Positions 27,633-36,618 of a stretch of DNA of 64,000 nt are shown piece after piece. Origin of the DNA: Fimbriimonadaceae bacterium (GTDB lineage Bacteria > Armatimonadota > Fimbriimonadia > Fimbriimonadales > Fimbriimonadaceae); assembly GCA_019454105.1 (NCBI GenBank), contig CP075364.1, forward strand, positions 1,491,362-1,555,361, in the 5' to 3' direction. The position numbers and the translations under genes were made by a program. The notes under the pieces are model-generated. The model did no database searches. It was not told where the DNA came from and saw only the letters and a list, made by a program, of their open reading frames with translations. Every line of letters begins with the position of its first letter. The first letter of the stretch is position 1.

Positions 27633-28688
27633 TCAGTGGACAGCCCTACCAGATTCGCCCCTGAAGAGCTTGCCTTCAAGGTCCAAGATGTAACCGTCCA
27701 ACCTTTGGACAGCCTCGTTCCATCCTTGACCCACCACGAAGCGGCCGTCTCGGGAGACGGCGACCGCCGACTCAAGCCTTGAACCCGTCCCGAACAGCGC
27801 CCGACCGGCCAGCGATGTCAAGTCCGCCGTCCCCGTGCTCGGCTTGTGCAAGAACGCCCGCCGCACTGAGCCTGCGAAGTAAAGCCCGACCGTCGTGTTC
27901 CCATCTTGAGAGACCCCTAACGCGGTCGCCGACAGGCCCCAAGTCGGCAAGAAACGCATGCCGTCGGCCAGAGACCAAGAGAATGCGTGCGACTGGCCGA
28001 TGCTGTCGAGCGCCGTACCGACAACAGCCAAGCCCCCGTCGGCCACTGCCCGTGCCTCGGCTCGGCGGGCCCAGGGCGAGTAGATTGGGATGATCGCCAC
28101 GTCGTTCCAAACGCAAGCCACTTGGAGCATCGAAGGGGTCATCGACCATCCTGCCACCCAGTTTCCGTCTCGAGTGCAGCCCAGCGCCGCGCTGGCGGGT
28201 CCCCCCAGGGTTGAGAGTGCGGCCAGTTGACCGGCCCGCCAGCGAAAGGCTTGCTCCGATTGTCCGAAGACTTCGTTCCCCGCCCCATTGACGGCCAAGG
28301 CCTCGGTCGGTTGGCCGCTGAGGGCACCGAGATCGACCAGGCCAGTGGCGGCGATCCATCGAAAGCCTTTGGAGCGAGGTTGAGGATCGGTCGACCAGCC
28401 CACGACGACCAGTCCGTTCGCCGAGACGCCGGTCGCCGCGCCGCTCAGGCCCCCGAACGAGCCAAGGTCTTGAAATCCCGTTGAATCTCTCCAGCGAAAA
28501 GGCCTTGAGACGCCGCCGGACCCGGTGGCTTGGCCCACGACGGTCTTGCCGTCGTCGCTGACCGCAGCCGGAGCCGCAACGGGGAAGCTCGGGCCAAGGC
28601 TCCCGATCCAGCGCAAAGTCGGCTCGGCCCCCTGAGCCTGGGACATGGCCAAAATGAACGTCATGCCAGCGATGTCCCGTCGTTTCAT
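27633..28688 (-). CDS. Secreted HAF-repeat protein
   Basis: A protein built of repeated extracellular HAF-type units (approximate pattern: ATGVSANGLVVVGWS, AFRW, DLG). At least six such units are readable between residues 35 and 330. From the ATG at 28688 the start is MKRRDIAGMTFILAMSQAQGA, a plausible signal peptide. HAF proteins are usually secreted or surface-exposed and their function is unknown; some carry PEP-CTERM tails, but this one ends in GESGRAVH without one. The frame extends upstream to 28724 but that leader is not signal-like. It is downstream of the lipoprotein gene on the same strand. Confidence 0.78.
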   Translation of the reverse strand: MKRRDIAGMTFILAMSQAQGAEPTLRWIGSLGPSFPVAAPAAVSDDGKTVVGQATGSGGVSRPFRWRDSTGFQDLGSFGGLSGAATGVSANGLVVVGWSTDPQPRSKGFRWIAATGLVDLGALSGQPTEALAVNGAGNEVFGQSEQAFRWRAGQLAALSTLGGPASAALGCTRDGNWVAGWSMTPSMLQVACVWNDVAIIPIYSPWARRAEARAVADGGLAVVGTALDSIGQSHAFSWSLADGMRFLPTWGLSATALGVSQDGNTTVGLYFAGSVRRAFLHKPSTGTADLTSLAGRALFGTGSRLESAVAVSRDGRFVVGQGWNEAVQRLDGYILDLEGKLFRGESGRAVH

Positions 28689-28750
28689 GACAGGCATTTT
28701 GACGGGCATGGTGGCCAACCACAAGCCGACGGAAGTTCACGTGAAGAGGA

Positions 28751-28779
28751 GCCCTGTCCCCTTTGATGAAGGACAGGGC
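28751..28779 (-). terminator. Hairpin terminator after lipoprotein gene
   Basis: Perfect 9-bp arms GCCCTGTCC/GGACAGGGC separated by 11 bases lie 17 bases past the stop of the gene ending at 28796. On the minus strand the sequence after it is TCCTCTTC, so the U tract is weak. It also insulates the HAF gene further downstream. Confidence 0.6.
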
Positions 28780-28795
28780 TTAGGCGCCTACATGC

Positions 28796-29986
28796 TCACT
28801 GAGCGACCAGGAGCTTTCTAGCGTTCGGAACCGTGACCGAACTGACCGGGGCAGAGCCATCGGGCTTGCCAATGTTCGTCCCAGACTGTTCGATGCGGTA
28901 CGAGTAGACCTTGCCCAGGGACTTGTCTGTCACGAGGAGGAAGTTGCCGCTCGGGTCGACTTCAACGCCATCCAGGGTGACTGGTCCAGTGCTGAGTGTG
29001 ACGTCCCCCAGATCCGAGAAGTTCCCCGAGGAGAGCTTGTACACCTGCACCTTGTTGCTGCCTGTGCCGATCAAGAAGCCATACCCGGACACAGAGCCCT
29101 TGCCCAACGCGAAGTCGGCCGCGCGCCCAGACGCCGCAGTCGCCACCGTTGGGGAAGTAACCTTATCCTTGAGGGTGGAGTTTGGCGCGAATGACGTCAA
29201 ACACGCTTTGCCGCTGTCATCGCCCGCCATGTAGAAGTAGCTTCCGTCCTCCTCAATGTCGCCGTTTCGGGTGGGAGTGGCCGAGCTGAATGGTGGGCCC
29301 GTGAAAGTCACGTTAGGCACAGTCGAAACGTCCCAGCGTGAGGCTCCGAACATCGCGTCAGTCGCGAACAGGGTGGATCCAATGACGGCCATGTCCGAAT
29401 GCCAACCACTACTGTTGGAGAAGAGGGTGACTAGGTTGGTGATAGCTTGAACTTGTTGGCTCGCATCGAGATCGAGTTGGAACACGTGTCCTGATGCGAT
29501 TCCAAACGGCACCATGGTCGTCACAACCAATCGGCTTCCGACCGACTGAACGCCAGTGACCCGCGCGCCCACATTGCTCGTGATATTACTGTTCAAGTTG
29601 GTCATGGTCGGCGGGCCCATCGCTCCGCCAGGAACATTCGGGACACGCCAGACCTGCCTGTTTGATCCAACCCAAAGGATCTTGTTGGTCGAGTCGTAGT
29701 CCATGTCCGTCCCTTCCTGGCCGACAGGGGCCGTGTCTTTGATCGAAAGGATGCCGAGCGAGTTGACGGCAATCTTGGTGACTTTCGCAGAAGCCAAGTC
29801 GTCGTCAAGGACGAAGATCTCTCCTAGAACCGACGGGCCGGAAGACGATCCGCCCCCGCCACAGCCTGCGTTTAAGGTCAGGGCGGCCATGGCCGCGAGC
29901 ACGCCCACGAAGGGGGAGTAATCGTAGAGGCCCCGCTGAAATGCGGGGAGCCTGGACGACGAGTTGTTGTTGTGTTTTTTCAGCAT
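28796..29986 (-). CDS. Putative beta-propeller lipoprotein (uncharacterised)
   Basis: A 396-residue protein with a long polar N-terminus, a hydrophobic helix and a lipobox-like LNAGC at about residue 42, followed by a Gly/Ser linker. The mature part has repeated strand patterns with WVGSNRQVWRV, TDMDYDST and VEVDPSGNFLLVTD, as in NHL/SMP-30-like beta-propellers. No catalytic residues stand out. The N-terminus before the helix is longer than usual for a lipoprotein signal, so a start further inside is possible, but no better Met is visible before the helix. It is likely an outer-surface or periplasmic binding protein. It is divergent from uvrC. Confidence 0.68.
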   Translation of the reverse strand: MLKKHNNNSSSRLPAFQRGLYDYSPFVGVLAAMAALTLNAGCGGGGSSSGPSVLGEIFVLDDDLASAKVTKIAVNSLGILSIKDTAPVGQEGTDMDYDSTNKILWVGSNRQVWRVPNVPGGAMGPPTMTNLNSNITSNVGARVTGVQSVGSRLVVTTMVPFGIASGHVFQLDLDASQQVQAITNLVTLFSNSSGWHSDMAVIGSTLFATDAMFGASRWDVSTVPNVTFTGPPFSSATPTRNGDIEEDGSYFYMAGDDSGKACLTSFAPNSTLKDKVTSPTVATAASGRAADFALGKGSVSGYGFLIGTGSNKVQVYKLSSGNFSDLGDVTLSTGPVTLDGVEVDPSGNFLLVTDKSLGKVYSYRIEQSGTNIGKPDGSAPVSSVTVPNARKLLVAQ

Positions 29987-30001
29987 TTTGCGGTTTCCGG
30001 A

Positions 30002-30013
30002 CCCTCATGAGGG
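30002..30013. promoter_or_regulatory. 12-bp perfect palindrome in the divergent lipoprotein-uvrC region
   Basis: CCCTCATGAGGG is perfectly self-complementary and lies 16 bases upstream of the lipoprotein start and 120 bases from uvrC. It is a possible dimeric repressor site; no family can be named from it. Confidence 0.3.
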
Positions 30014-30132
30014 CCGTGAAAACAGCATCGTCCACAAGCTGTGACCGAACCGTGACGGAGTTGCGCGAGTCACCGTGACGATCCAAGGCCCGGCCCGCCC
30101 CCGGCCCGATGACGTAGAACTGAGAGCGTTCC

Positions 30133-31983
30133 ATGCCTCGTAAGGGCCTGCCCGAGTCCGTCGCCGAAAAGCTCAAGCAGCTTCCGGCCCAGCCCGGTTG
30201 CTATATCTATCGCGACCAGGACGGCTCGGTGCTGTACGTCGGCAAGGCCGTGAGCCTGAAAAACCGGGTGCGCACTTACTTCCAGGCCAGCGCCCGCCAC
30301 GGCACGCGCATCGAGCGCATGGTCCGAAAGGTCGCCGACCTCGAGTGGATCGTCGTCGACAGCGAGGTCGAGGCCCTCGTTCTCGAGTGCAACCTGATCA
30401 AGGAGCACCGCCCTCCCTTCAACGTCCGCATGCGGGACGACAAGAGCTACCCCTTCGTCACCATCACCAAGGAGAAGTTTCCCCGGGTGCTCTTCACCCG
30501 CAATCCCAAACGGGGCAAAGGCAAGGTGTTCGGCCCCTACACCAGCGCTTGGAGCGTCCGGGACACCCTGCAACTCCTCCACAAGGTCTTTCCCCTCATC
30601 CCTTGCGGCAAGAGTTGGAGTGGCAGGGCTGAGCAGCGCCCGTGCCTCTACTACCACATGGGCCAGTGTCTGGCCCCGTGCGCCGGTCTCAGCGATCCCC
30701 AGGAGTACGGTCAGGTCATCGCTCAAGTCGAGCGGTTCCTGCAAGGCAAAGAGGAAGGGCTGATCAAGGATCTCCGGGCCGACATGGAGACGGCGTCCGA
30801 AGCCCTCGAGTTCGAGAGGGCAGCCCGCGTCCGCGACCGGATCCAGGCCATCGAACGGACCCTCGAAAAACAGAAAGTGCTGAGCGACGATGGTCAAGAC
30901 CGGGACGTGATCGCGGTGGTGCGAGACGACCGGGGGTCCGCCGTACAGATGCTCTATGTCCGGGGCGGCAAGCTCATTGGACAGCGCCAGTTCATGCTCG
31001 ACGGCTCTAGCGAAGTCTCCCCGGGCGAGGCCGTCGGCGAGTTTGTCAAGCAGTATTACGCCCAGGCTCCAGACGTGCCCCGCGAGGTGTTGCTTCCAGT
31101 CGAGATCGAAGAGCGGCAGATCGTCCAGCAATGGTTGCGCCAACGGCGGGGGGCGGCGGTCACGGTCGAAGTGCCGCAAGGCGGCGAAGGTCTGCGCTTG
31201 GTCGACCTCGCCGCGGCCAACGCTGAACAGGCTCTCCGCTCCTATCAGTTAGAGCTCGACCAAAAGGAGGCATGGGCCGAGCAGGCGGCCGAAGAACTGG
31301 CCGAGTCGCTCGGCCTCGGGGCCCCTCCAGTCCGGATCGAAGGCTATGACATCTCGAACATCCAGGGGACGGCCCCCGTTGGGTCGATGGTCGTCGTCGA
31401 GGGAGGGTTCCCAGCAAAGAGCGAGTACCGGCGGTTCCGCATCAAGTGGCACCCAGAGAGCCCCGACGACTTCGCCATGATGCACGAAACGATCATGCGG
31501 CGGCTCCGCAAATACCTGGACAACGACCCGAAGTTCTCCCGACTTCCGGACCTGATCCTCATCGACGGGGGCAAAGGTCAGCTAGGGGCCGCGATCCGGG
31601 CGCGAGACGAGCTCGGATTGGCCGTCCCCATGGTCGGACTCGCCAAGAAACAGGAGATCCTCTACCTTCAAGACGGGGCAGGCGAAGTCTATCGCGAAGT
31701 CGTCTTGCCCTTGAGTTCGCCCGGGCTCATGTTGCTCAGGAAGCTCCGCGACGAGGCCCACCGGTTCGCCCTGACTTTTCACCGCAAAGTGCGGGACAAG
31801 CGCGTGCAGGGGAGCGTGCTCGATGAGATCCCGGGAGTCGGCCCGAAACGGCGCCGGCTCCTGCTCCGGAGCTTCGGGTCGATCGAAGGCATCCGCCGTG
31901 CGACCATTGACGAGATCGCGGCAGTGCCGACCCTGACCCGGCGCCAGGCCGAGGCGATTTCCGAGTTCCTGCGAGCGGATTGA
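30133..31983 (+). CDS. uvrC: UvrABC excinuclease subunit C
   Basis: Dual-incision nuclease of nucleotide excision repair. Domain order is standard: GIY-YIG nuclease at residues about 15-90 (GCYIYRDQDG, LYVGKAVSLKNRV), a UVR domain around 200-235 (FERAARVRDRIQAIE), the RNase H-like endonuclease (IEGYDISNIQG, LILIDGGKGQL) and C-terminal tandem HhH motifs (LDEIPGVGPKRRRLLL). The length of 616 residues is normal. The ATG at 30133 starts the protein. recJ follows after 31 bases on the same strand, so the pair is probably cotranscribed. Confidence 0.97.
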   Translation: MPRKGLPESVAEKLKQLPAQPGCYIYRDQDGSVLYVGKAVSLKNRVRTYFQASARHGTRIERMVRKVADLEWIVVDSEVEALVLECNLIKEHRPPFNVRMRDDKSYPFVTITKEKFPRVLFTRNPKRGKGKVFGPYTSAWSVRDTLQLLHKVFPLIPCGKSWSGRAEQRPCLYYHMGQCLAPCAGLSDPQEYGQVIAQVERFLQGKEEGLIKDLRADMETASEALEFERAARVRDRIQAIERTLEKQKVLSDDGQDRDVIAVVRDDRGSAVQMLYVRGGKLIGQRQFMLDGSSEVSPGEAVGEFVKQYYAQAPDVPREVLLPVEIEERQIVQQWLRQRRGAAVTVEVPQGGEGLRLVDLAAANAEQALRSYQLELDQKEAWAEQAAEELAESLGLGAPPVRIEGYDISNIQGTAPVGSMVVVEGGFPAKSEYRRFRIKWHPESPDDFAMMHETIMRRLRKYLDNDPKFSRLPDLILIDGGKGQLGAAIRARDELGLAVPMVGLAKKQEILYLQDGAGEVYREVVLPLSSPGLMLLRKLRDEAHRFALTFHRKVRDKRVQGSVLDEIPGVGPKRRRLLLRSFGSIEGIRRATIDEIAAVPTLTRRQAEAISEFLRAD

Positions 31984-32014
31984 CCTCAACCGACGGACCG
32001 AGTAGGATGCCTCT

Positions 32015-33742
32015 GTGAAGGTCGAGACTCGTTTGGGCAAGCGGTGGGCGGTCGCGCCGCGCGACCCTCAAGCTGAGGAGGCTCTCTCCCGAGAACTTGG
32101 CCTCCATCCTCTCGTGGCGGCAGTCCTGGCAAGTCGCGGCCATTCAGACCCCCGACAGGCCGAGCGCTTTCTCGACCCAAGCCTCGAACAGCTGCACGAC
32201 CCCAGGCTCTTGCCCGACTTCGAGCCCGCCGTCCGAGCCGTGCTCGGAGCCAGGGAGCGCAAGGAGACGATCTATGTCCACGGCGACTATGACGTCGACG
32301 GGGTGTCGAGCGCGGCCCTTTTCACCCGGTTCCTCACCCGGATCGGGTGCACGGTCGTGCCGCACGTGCCCCACCGTACCCGTGAGGGCTACGGCATTCA
32401 TCTCGATGCGGTTGGGTGGGCTAGGGAACATGGGGCGAGCCTGTTCCTCACCTGTGACTGCGGGATCAGCGCCCATGAGCAGGTCCGGGCGGCCAACGAG
32501 GCGGGGATGACCGTCGTCGTCACCGACCACCATCAAGTCGGTTCCAGCCTCCCTGAAGCGGCCGCGGTCGTAAACCCGCACCGGCACGACTCGCCATATC
32601 CATGGCGCGAGTTAAGCGGGGCCGGGGTCGCGTTCAAACTTGGGCAGGGGATCGCCCGCGAGCTTGGCCTGCCAGAAGAAAAATACTTCCGGGCCTATCT
32701 GGATCTGGCCGTGCTCGGCACAGTCGCCGACATCATGCCTTTGCTTGACGAGAACCGGGTCATCACCCATCACGGACTGGCCCACCTTCGCCACACCAGG
32801 AAGACTGGCCTCCAGGCTCTCATGGAGGTGAGCGACCTCTCCGATCCCAAGAAGGCGCTGACGGCCTATCACATCGGTTTCCAACTAGGCCCACGGCTCA
32901 ACGCGGTCGGCAGGATCGACGATGCCTCCACGGCCCTTGACCTGCTTCTCACCGAGGAACCGGCCGAGGCGAGGCGCCTGGCTCGCGAGCTTGACGACGC
33001 GAACACACGGCGAAAGGCGGCGGAGAAGAGGGCCATCGAAGAAGCGGTGGCAAGGGTCGAGGCCGAAGGGCTCGGAGACCGCCTGACGATCTTGGTCGCC
33101 GACCCAGACTGGCACCCTGGATTGATCGGACTGGTTGCGGGGAGGCTGGTCGAGCGGTTTCGGCGCCCCACTTTCGTTGTCTCCATCGACGGCGACTCCG
33201 CCAAGGGATCGGCTCGATCGATCTCGGGCTTCCACTTGAAGGAAGCGCTGGACGCTGTGCGCCCCTTGTTGTTGTCTGGCGGCGGCCACGAATTGGCGGC
33301 CGGCTTCTCCTTGGAGGCGGGACGTCTGGACGACCTCCGGACCGCCCTTGAGTCGCACGCGGTCTCGGTCATCTCTCCGGACGATCTGGTGCCTCGCCTG
33401 ACCATCGACGCCGAGGTCAGCTCTGCCGAGGCCGGACCGTCAGCGGCCAGCGCCCTCCATTCTCTCGAGCCGTTCGGCAACGGGAACCCCGACCCCGTGC
33501 TGTGCGTCCGGGGCGTCAACTTGTCCTCGGTCGTACCGACCCGGAATCCAGAGCACGCCCAAGTGACACTCGAGACCAACGATGGTCCTCGGCGGGGCAT
33601 GGCCTTTGGCATCGGTCAGGACTTGGCCTCACTTGAACCGGGCGCGAGGGTCGACGTGGCGTTCCGGATCGAGGCTAACGAGTTCAACGGCAAGACGACG
33701 GCGCGATGGATCGTCGTCGACGTTCAGGAATCTGAATCCTGA
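32015..33742 (+). CDS. recJ: Single-stranded-DNA-specific exonuclease RecJ
   Basis: 5'-3' ssDNA exonuclease of the DHH superfamily, active in recombination and mismatch repair. The start is GTG at 32015. Motif I is HGDYDVDGVSSAAL, motif III is VVTDHHQVG, and later metal motifs include NAVGRIDDAS. The DHHA1 domain has SARSISGFHLKEAL and LSGGGHELAAGFSLE, and an OB-like C-terminal region closes the protein. The length of 575 residues is within the RecJ range. Its 3' end overlaps the converging PDZ gene by 19 bases. Confidence 0.95.
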   Translation: MKVETRLGKRWAVAPRDPQAEEALSRELGLHPLVAAVLASRGHSDPRQAERFLDPSLEQLHDPRLLPDFEPAVRAVLGARERKETIYVHGDYDVDGVSSAALFTRFLTRIGCTVVPHVPHRTREGYGIHLDAVGWAREHGASLFLTCDCGISAHEQVRAANEAGMTVVVTDHHQVGSSLPEAAAVVNPHRHDSPYPWRELSGAGVAFKLGQGIARELGLPEEKYFRAYLDLAVLGTVADIMPLLDENRVITHHGLAHLRHTRKTGLQALMEVSDLSDPKKALTAYHIGFQLGPRLNAVGRIDDASTALDLLLTEEPAEARRLARELDDANTRRKAAEKRAIEEAVARVEAEGLGDRLTILVADPDWHPGLIGLVAGRLVERFRRPTFVVSIDGDSAKGSARSISGFHLKEALDAVRPLLLSGGGHELAAGFSLEAGRLDDLRTALESHAVSVISPDDLVPRLTIDAEVSSAEAGPSAASALHSLEPFGNGNPDPVLCVRGVNLSSVVPTRNPEHAQVTLETNDGPRRGMAFGIGQDLASLEPGARVDVAFRIEANEFNGKTTARWIVVDVQESES

Positions 33743-34713
33743 ACACCGACGATGACTTCGACCTCCCTCTCGGTCTTGCCGGATCGGATCCTCAACTGAA
33801 GTTTGTCTCCGACGGCTGATCCGAAGAGGAGCCGAGCAAACTCCACCGGGGTCCTCACGGCCTGGCCATTGGCCGAAACGATCACCTCGCCAGCCTTAAG
33901 TCCCGCCCGAGCCGCGGGCGAGTCAGGCATGACCGCTTCCAGCAAGACCCCTTCAGTCGCGGCCTTGAAGAAGACGCCGATGCTCGGATGGCGAACTTTG
34001 TGATCGGCAGAAAGGAATCCAAGCACGACCCGTTGGAGGACAGCCGGGCTCAAAGCATAAGCTACGGTCATCCCCTGAGGGCCATAGAGGGCCGTCGCCG
34101 CGCTGTCGGCCTCCGCCGCCGCTTTCATCGGTTGGCCCGCGGACGGGGCTAAGCTGGCCCGCTCTCCGATGAGAGTCGCACCAAGGACCCCAGCCAGTCC
34201 GCCCGTCTCGGTGAAGACCGGGGAGCCGCCCACCGGGCCCACGGCGCTTTCAAGCCGGATCTCGGCCAGCGGGGTATAGCGGAGGGACGGCCGAACGACG
34301 CCGATCCGGTCTGCAGAGACGAACTCGGCCCTCACGGGGCCGTTGGGGGTCGCCACGATCAACCGGGCACCAGGCTCTATCTGGGCCAGGATCCGCGTTC
34401 CGGAGTTGGCTTGGGGAACCCAGTCCTCTGACTTGAGAAGGAGCATTTGGGTGGTCTCGTCAGTCGCCACCACGACGAGCGTCACCGGTCGGGTCGGTCC
34501 GGCCCAACCAACGATGGTCGGAGTGGAGACGGACGATCGAGCGGCCAAAAAGAGGCCCTTCGGGTCGATGAGCACGGCGTGCCCGAGGGTCACGCCCCCG
34601 GAGTCAAGCCTCAGCAGGTTCGGTTGGATCCGCTCCCAGACTGGATCAGCGGCAAGAGCCTTGGTCTGATCTAGGGCCGCGAGCCCGAGGAGGCTAACCG
34701 CCAAAAACGACAT
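33724..34713 (-). CDS. HtrA-like PDZ protein lacking a catalytic triad
   Basis: Layout of a DegS/HtrA protease: N-terminal hydrophobic signal or anchor (MSFLAVSLLGLAAL), trypsin-like fold, one PDZ domain (about residues 245-325, including VMPDSPAARAGLKAGE). The protease half keeps the scaffold, but all three catalytic positions look lost. The His site, normally NNHVV, is AARSSV; the Asp site before LLLK is TTQM; and the Ser loop, normally GNSGGP, reads GPVGGSP. It is therefore probably a pseudo-protease that senses or binds peptides through PDZ. It overlaps the anti-sigma-like gene by 20 bases at its 5' end, which ties it to sigma regulation. Confidence 0.78.
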   Translation of the reverse strand: MSFLAVSLLGLAALDQTKALAADPVWERIQPNLLRLDSGGVTLGHAVLIDPKGLFLAARSSVSTPTIVGWAGPTRPVTLVVVATDETTQMLLLKSEDWVPQANSGTRILAQIEPGARLIVATPNGPVRAEFVSADRIGVVRPSLRYTPLAEIRLESAVGPVGGSPVFTETGGLAGVLGATLIGERASLAPSAGQPMKAAAEADSAATALYGPQGMTVAYALSPAVLQRVVLGFLSADHKVRHPSIGVFFKAATEGVLLEAVMPDSPAARAGLKAGEVIVSANGQAVRTPVEFARLLFGSAVGDKLQLRIRSGKTEREVEVIVGVQDSDS

Positions 34714-35431
34714 CGGCTTGTCGGCTCACTTCGACGGCTTGGTGACCGCCGGTCGAGGGGTCGGGTGACTCGGTGACGATCACGACCACGGGTTCTGGCG
34801 ACGAACCAGCTTCTCGCTCGATCGGCGCCGGACTGTCGAACCGGACAGGGGCGCTCCAGTCACTGTCATCGTGAGACGTCCATTTCGCCAAAATCAAGCT
34901 CTTGTTGGGCGGTTGTGCGCCCAACGATCGGGACCGTTCAGTCCGTCTTGCCAGGGCCGACTGTGAGCCGGGCCTGCGTTCCGCTTTCGGACCCTCCAAT
35001 CCGGCCACCACTGGTTGGACGGCAGCGGCCGGCGTCGCTTCGACTGCTGGAGCCCGATCACTCTCGGCCATGGCGATCCTTTCTGACGGGCCAGAATCGC
35101 TCGCTACCATCGGAACCGAAGTCTTTTCCAACTGGGGCTCGCTTCGATTCAAGCTCAGCCATGCCCCGACCATGGCCACTGGCGCCAACGCCCAGCCCCA
35201 GGCCCATGGCCAGGGAGCGGGTCGCTTCATTCCACTTTCTAAGACGGCCCGGCGCAGATGCTCCGTCGTCAATTGACATTCCGGAGTCTCTCTCAGCTCT
35301 CTGAGGCCGGCTTTGAGCCGACGGGCCTCAAGGGCCTGGCCCCTTTCCTTCTCTGGCATGGAACAAAGTAGAGCCTCAAATTCCGCGTCTGAGAGTTCAA
35401 AGGCCGCTACAAGGTGCCGGTCGATCCTCAC
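34694..35431 (-). CDS. Putative membrane anti-sigma factor
   Basis: A 245-residue protein with a cytoplasmic N-terminal helical region (about 1-70), one membrane helix (about 74-94, WAWGWALAPVAMVGAWLSL) and a low-complexity Pro/Ala/Ser-rich periplasmic part. The order and 4-base overlap with the upstream ECF sigma gene fit an anti-sigma factor. The usual zinc-binding HxxxCxxC of ZAS anti-sigmas is absent, so the fold would be a zinc-less type. It overlaps the PDZ gene downstream by 20 bases. Assignment rests on context and topology rather than a family motif. Confidence 0.62.
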   Translation of the reverse strand: MRIDRHLVAAFELSDAEFEALLCSMPEKERGQALEARRLKAGLRELRETPECQLTTEHLRRAVLESGMKRPAPWPWAWGWALAPVAMVGAWLSLNRSEPQLEKTSVPMVASDSGPSERIAMAESDRAPAVEATPAAAVQPVVAGLEGPKAERRPGSQSALARRTERSRSLGAQPPNKSLILAKWTSHDDSDWSAPVRFDSPAPIEREAGSSPEPVVVIVTESPDPSTGGHQAVEVSRQADVVFGG

Positions 35432-36120
35432 AGGGCTCCTCCCTCCTGCATCATGGCGAGGACTTTGTCGCGGAGGGCCCGTCGGGCTCTCAGGACACGC
35501 AGTTTCGCCCCGCCGACTGTGCAGTTCAAGGTCGAGGCGATGTCTTTATAGTCCCACTCTTCTATATCGCGCATCACGATCATGTTGCGGTGGTGGTCGG
35601 GCAAAGCCCCAATGGCTTGGCGCAAGGCCTTCGACCTGCGTTCTGACTCCAGATTTTCCACGGGGTCGTCGGTGTCTCCGACCGTCATCCATGCCAAGGC
35701 CCCAGCCGCTTCCTGAGCCTCGAGAGAGGCTCGTCGCTGGCTCATCCGAGCCCGGTCGGTCGACAGGTTCATCGCGATCCTCAGCAACCAGGTGGTGAAC
35801 TTGGCCTCGTCCCGATAGCGGTGGAGGTTCTGGTAGGCGCGAGTGAAGACTTCTTGGACCACGTCCTCGGCATCGTCCCGCCTCCCGGACGATTGGTAAG
35901 CGAACCTGAAGACCAGTCCTCTATGGCGCTCGAACAGCAGCTCAAAGGCGTCGAAATCGCCGCCCCTGGCACGGGCGACAAGAGCCTCGTCCGAGTCCCG
36001 CGCTTCTGTCGAATCGGCGAGCGCGTTCGTGGTCGGCGCCTGAAGATTCAGCCTCAAAGCATGCCTCGCGATCATCTCTCTTGACATTCGACGAAGGAAA
36101 GATGGTTCGGTTTCAAGCAA
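35428..36120 (-). CDS. ECF-type RNA polymerase sigma factor
   Basis: Sigma-70 family, group 4. Region 2 runs from about residue 48 to 130 (FDAFELLFERHRGLVFRFAY, DAEDVVQEVFTRAY, FTTWLLRIAMNLS), and region 4 is at about 165-220 (LPDHHRNMIVMRDIEEWDY, NCTVGGAKLRVLRARRAL). The region between is longer than usual and acidic. The TTG at 36120 follows AAGGA at suitable spacing; ATG at 36087 or 36075 are alternatives. It is first in a three-gene operon (sigma, anti-sigma-like, PDZ), with ATGA-type overlaps indicating coupled translation. ECF operons of this shape usually respond to envelope stress. Confidence 0.9.
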   Translation of the reverse strand: MLETEPSFLRRMSREMIARHALRLNLQAPTTNALADSTEARDSDEALVARARGGDFDAFELLFERHRGLVFRFAYQSSGRRDDAEDVVQEVFTRAYQNLHRYRDEAKFTTWLLRIAMNLSTDRARMSQRRASLEAQEAAGALAWMTVGDTDDPVENLESERRSKALRQAIGALPDHHRNMIVMRDIEEWDYKDIASTLNCTVGGAKLRVLRARRALRDKVLAMMQEGGAL

Positions 36121-36192
36121 GATTCCTTGCCTTGAACCTCAATGCAGGCCCGAATTGGGGACAGTGGCCTACCGGCATGCAACAATCGGGCC

Positions 36193-36618
36193 GTGGACGA
36201 GAACCGGCAGGCCCCTGAGGACGGCCACGAAATGTCCGAGGCCGATCAGGAGAAGCTTCGCAAGATCGAAGCCGAGATCGAGCGGCTTGGACGCGAGACC
36301 CAGTTCGCAGATCCCCACGATCGCGAATTCGAGTCCCGGCTGAGAGGGATCGAGGAGAAAGCTGAGTCGGCCCGAGTCCGACAACGGGGCGCGGAGATCG
36401 AAAGAAATCGAAGCTCTTCGGTCGGGGGAGACTCTGGGCGCGGGCTTGGGATCGGGCTCAGCATCGCCTACGCCATCCTGGGCCTCACGATGCTCGGCTG
36501 GGGGGTCGGCTGGCTCTTGGACCGCGGTACCGACCGCGTGCTTTGGCAAGGACTCGGAACGGTGTTCGGGGCCACTCTGGCCGTGGCCTACGCGCTCAAG
36601 GTCATGAACCGCGCGTGA
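36193..36618 (+). CDS. atpZ: AtpZ/AtpI-like F-ATPase accessory protein
   Basis: Small two-helix membrane protein preceding atpI and atpB. About 80 polar, heptad-rich residues come before the membrane helices (IGLSIAYAILGLTMLGWGVG then GLGTVFGATLAVAYALKVM), the latter matching the AtpZ/AtpI fold thought to help c-ring assembly or Mg2+ homeostasis. The start is unsure: GTG at 36193 or ATG at 36232 in the same frame. Its stop overlaps the next start as GTGA. The coiled-coil-like N-terminal region is longer than typical AtpZ (about 80-100 residues). Confidence 0.72.
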   Translation: MDENRQAPEDGHEMSEADQEKLRKIEAEIERLGRETQFADPHDREFESRLRGIEEKAESARVRQRGAEIERNRSSSVGGDSGRGLGIGLSIAYAILGLTMLGWGVGWLLDRGTDRVLWQGLGTVFGATLAVAYALKVMNRA

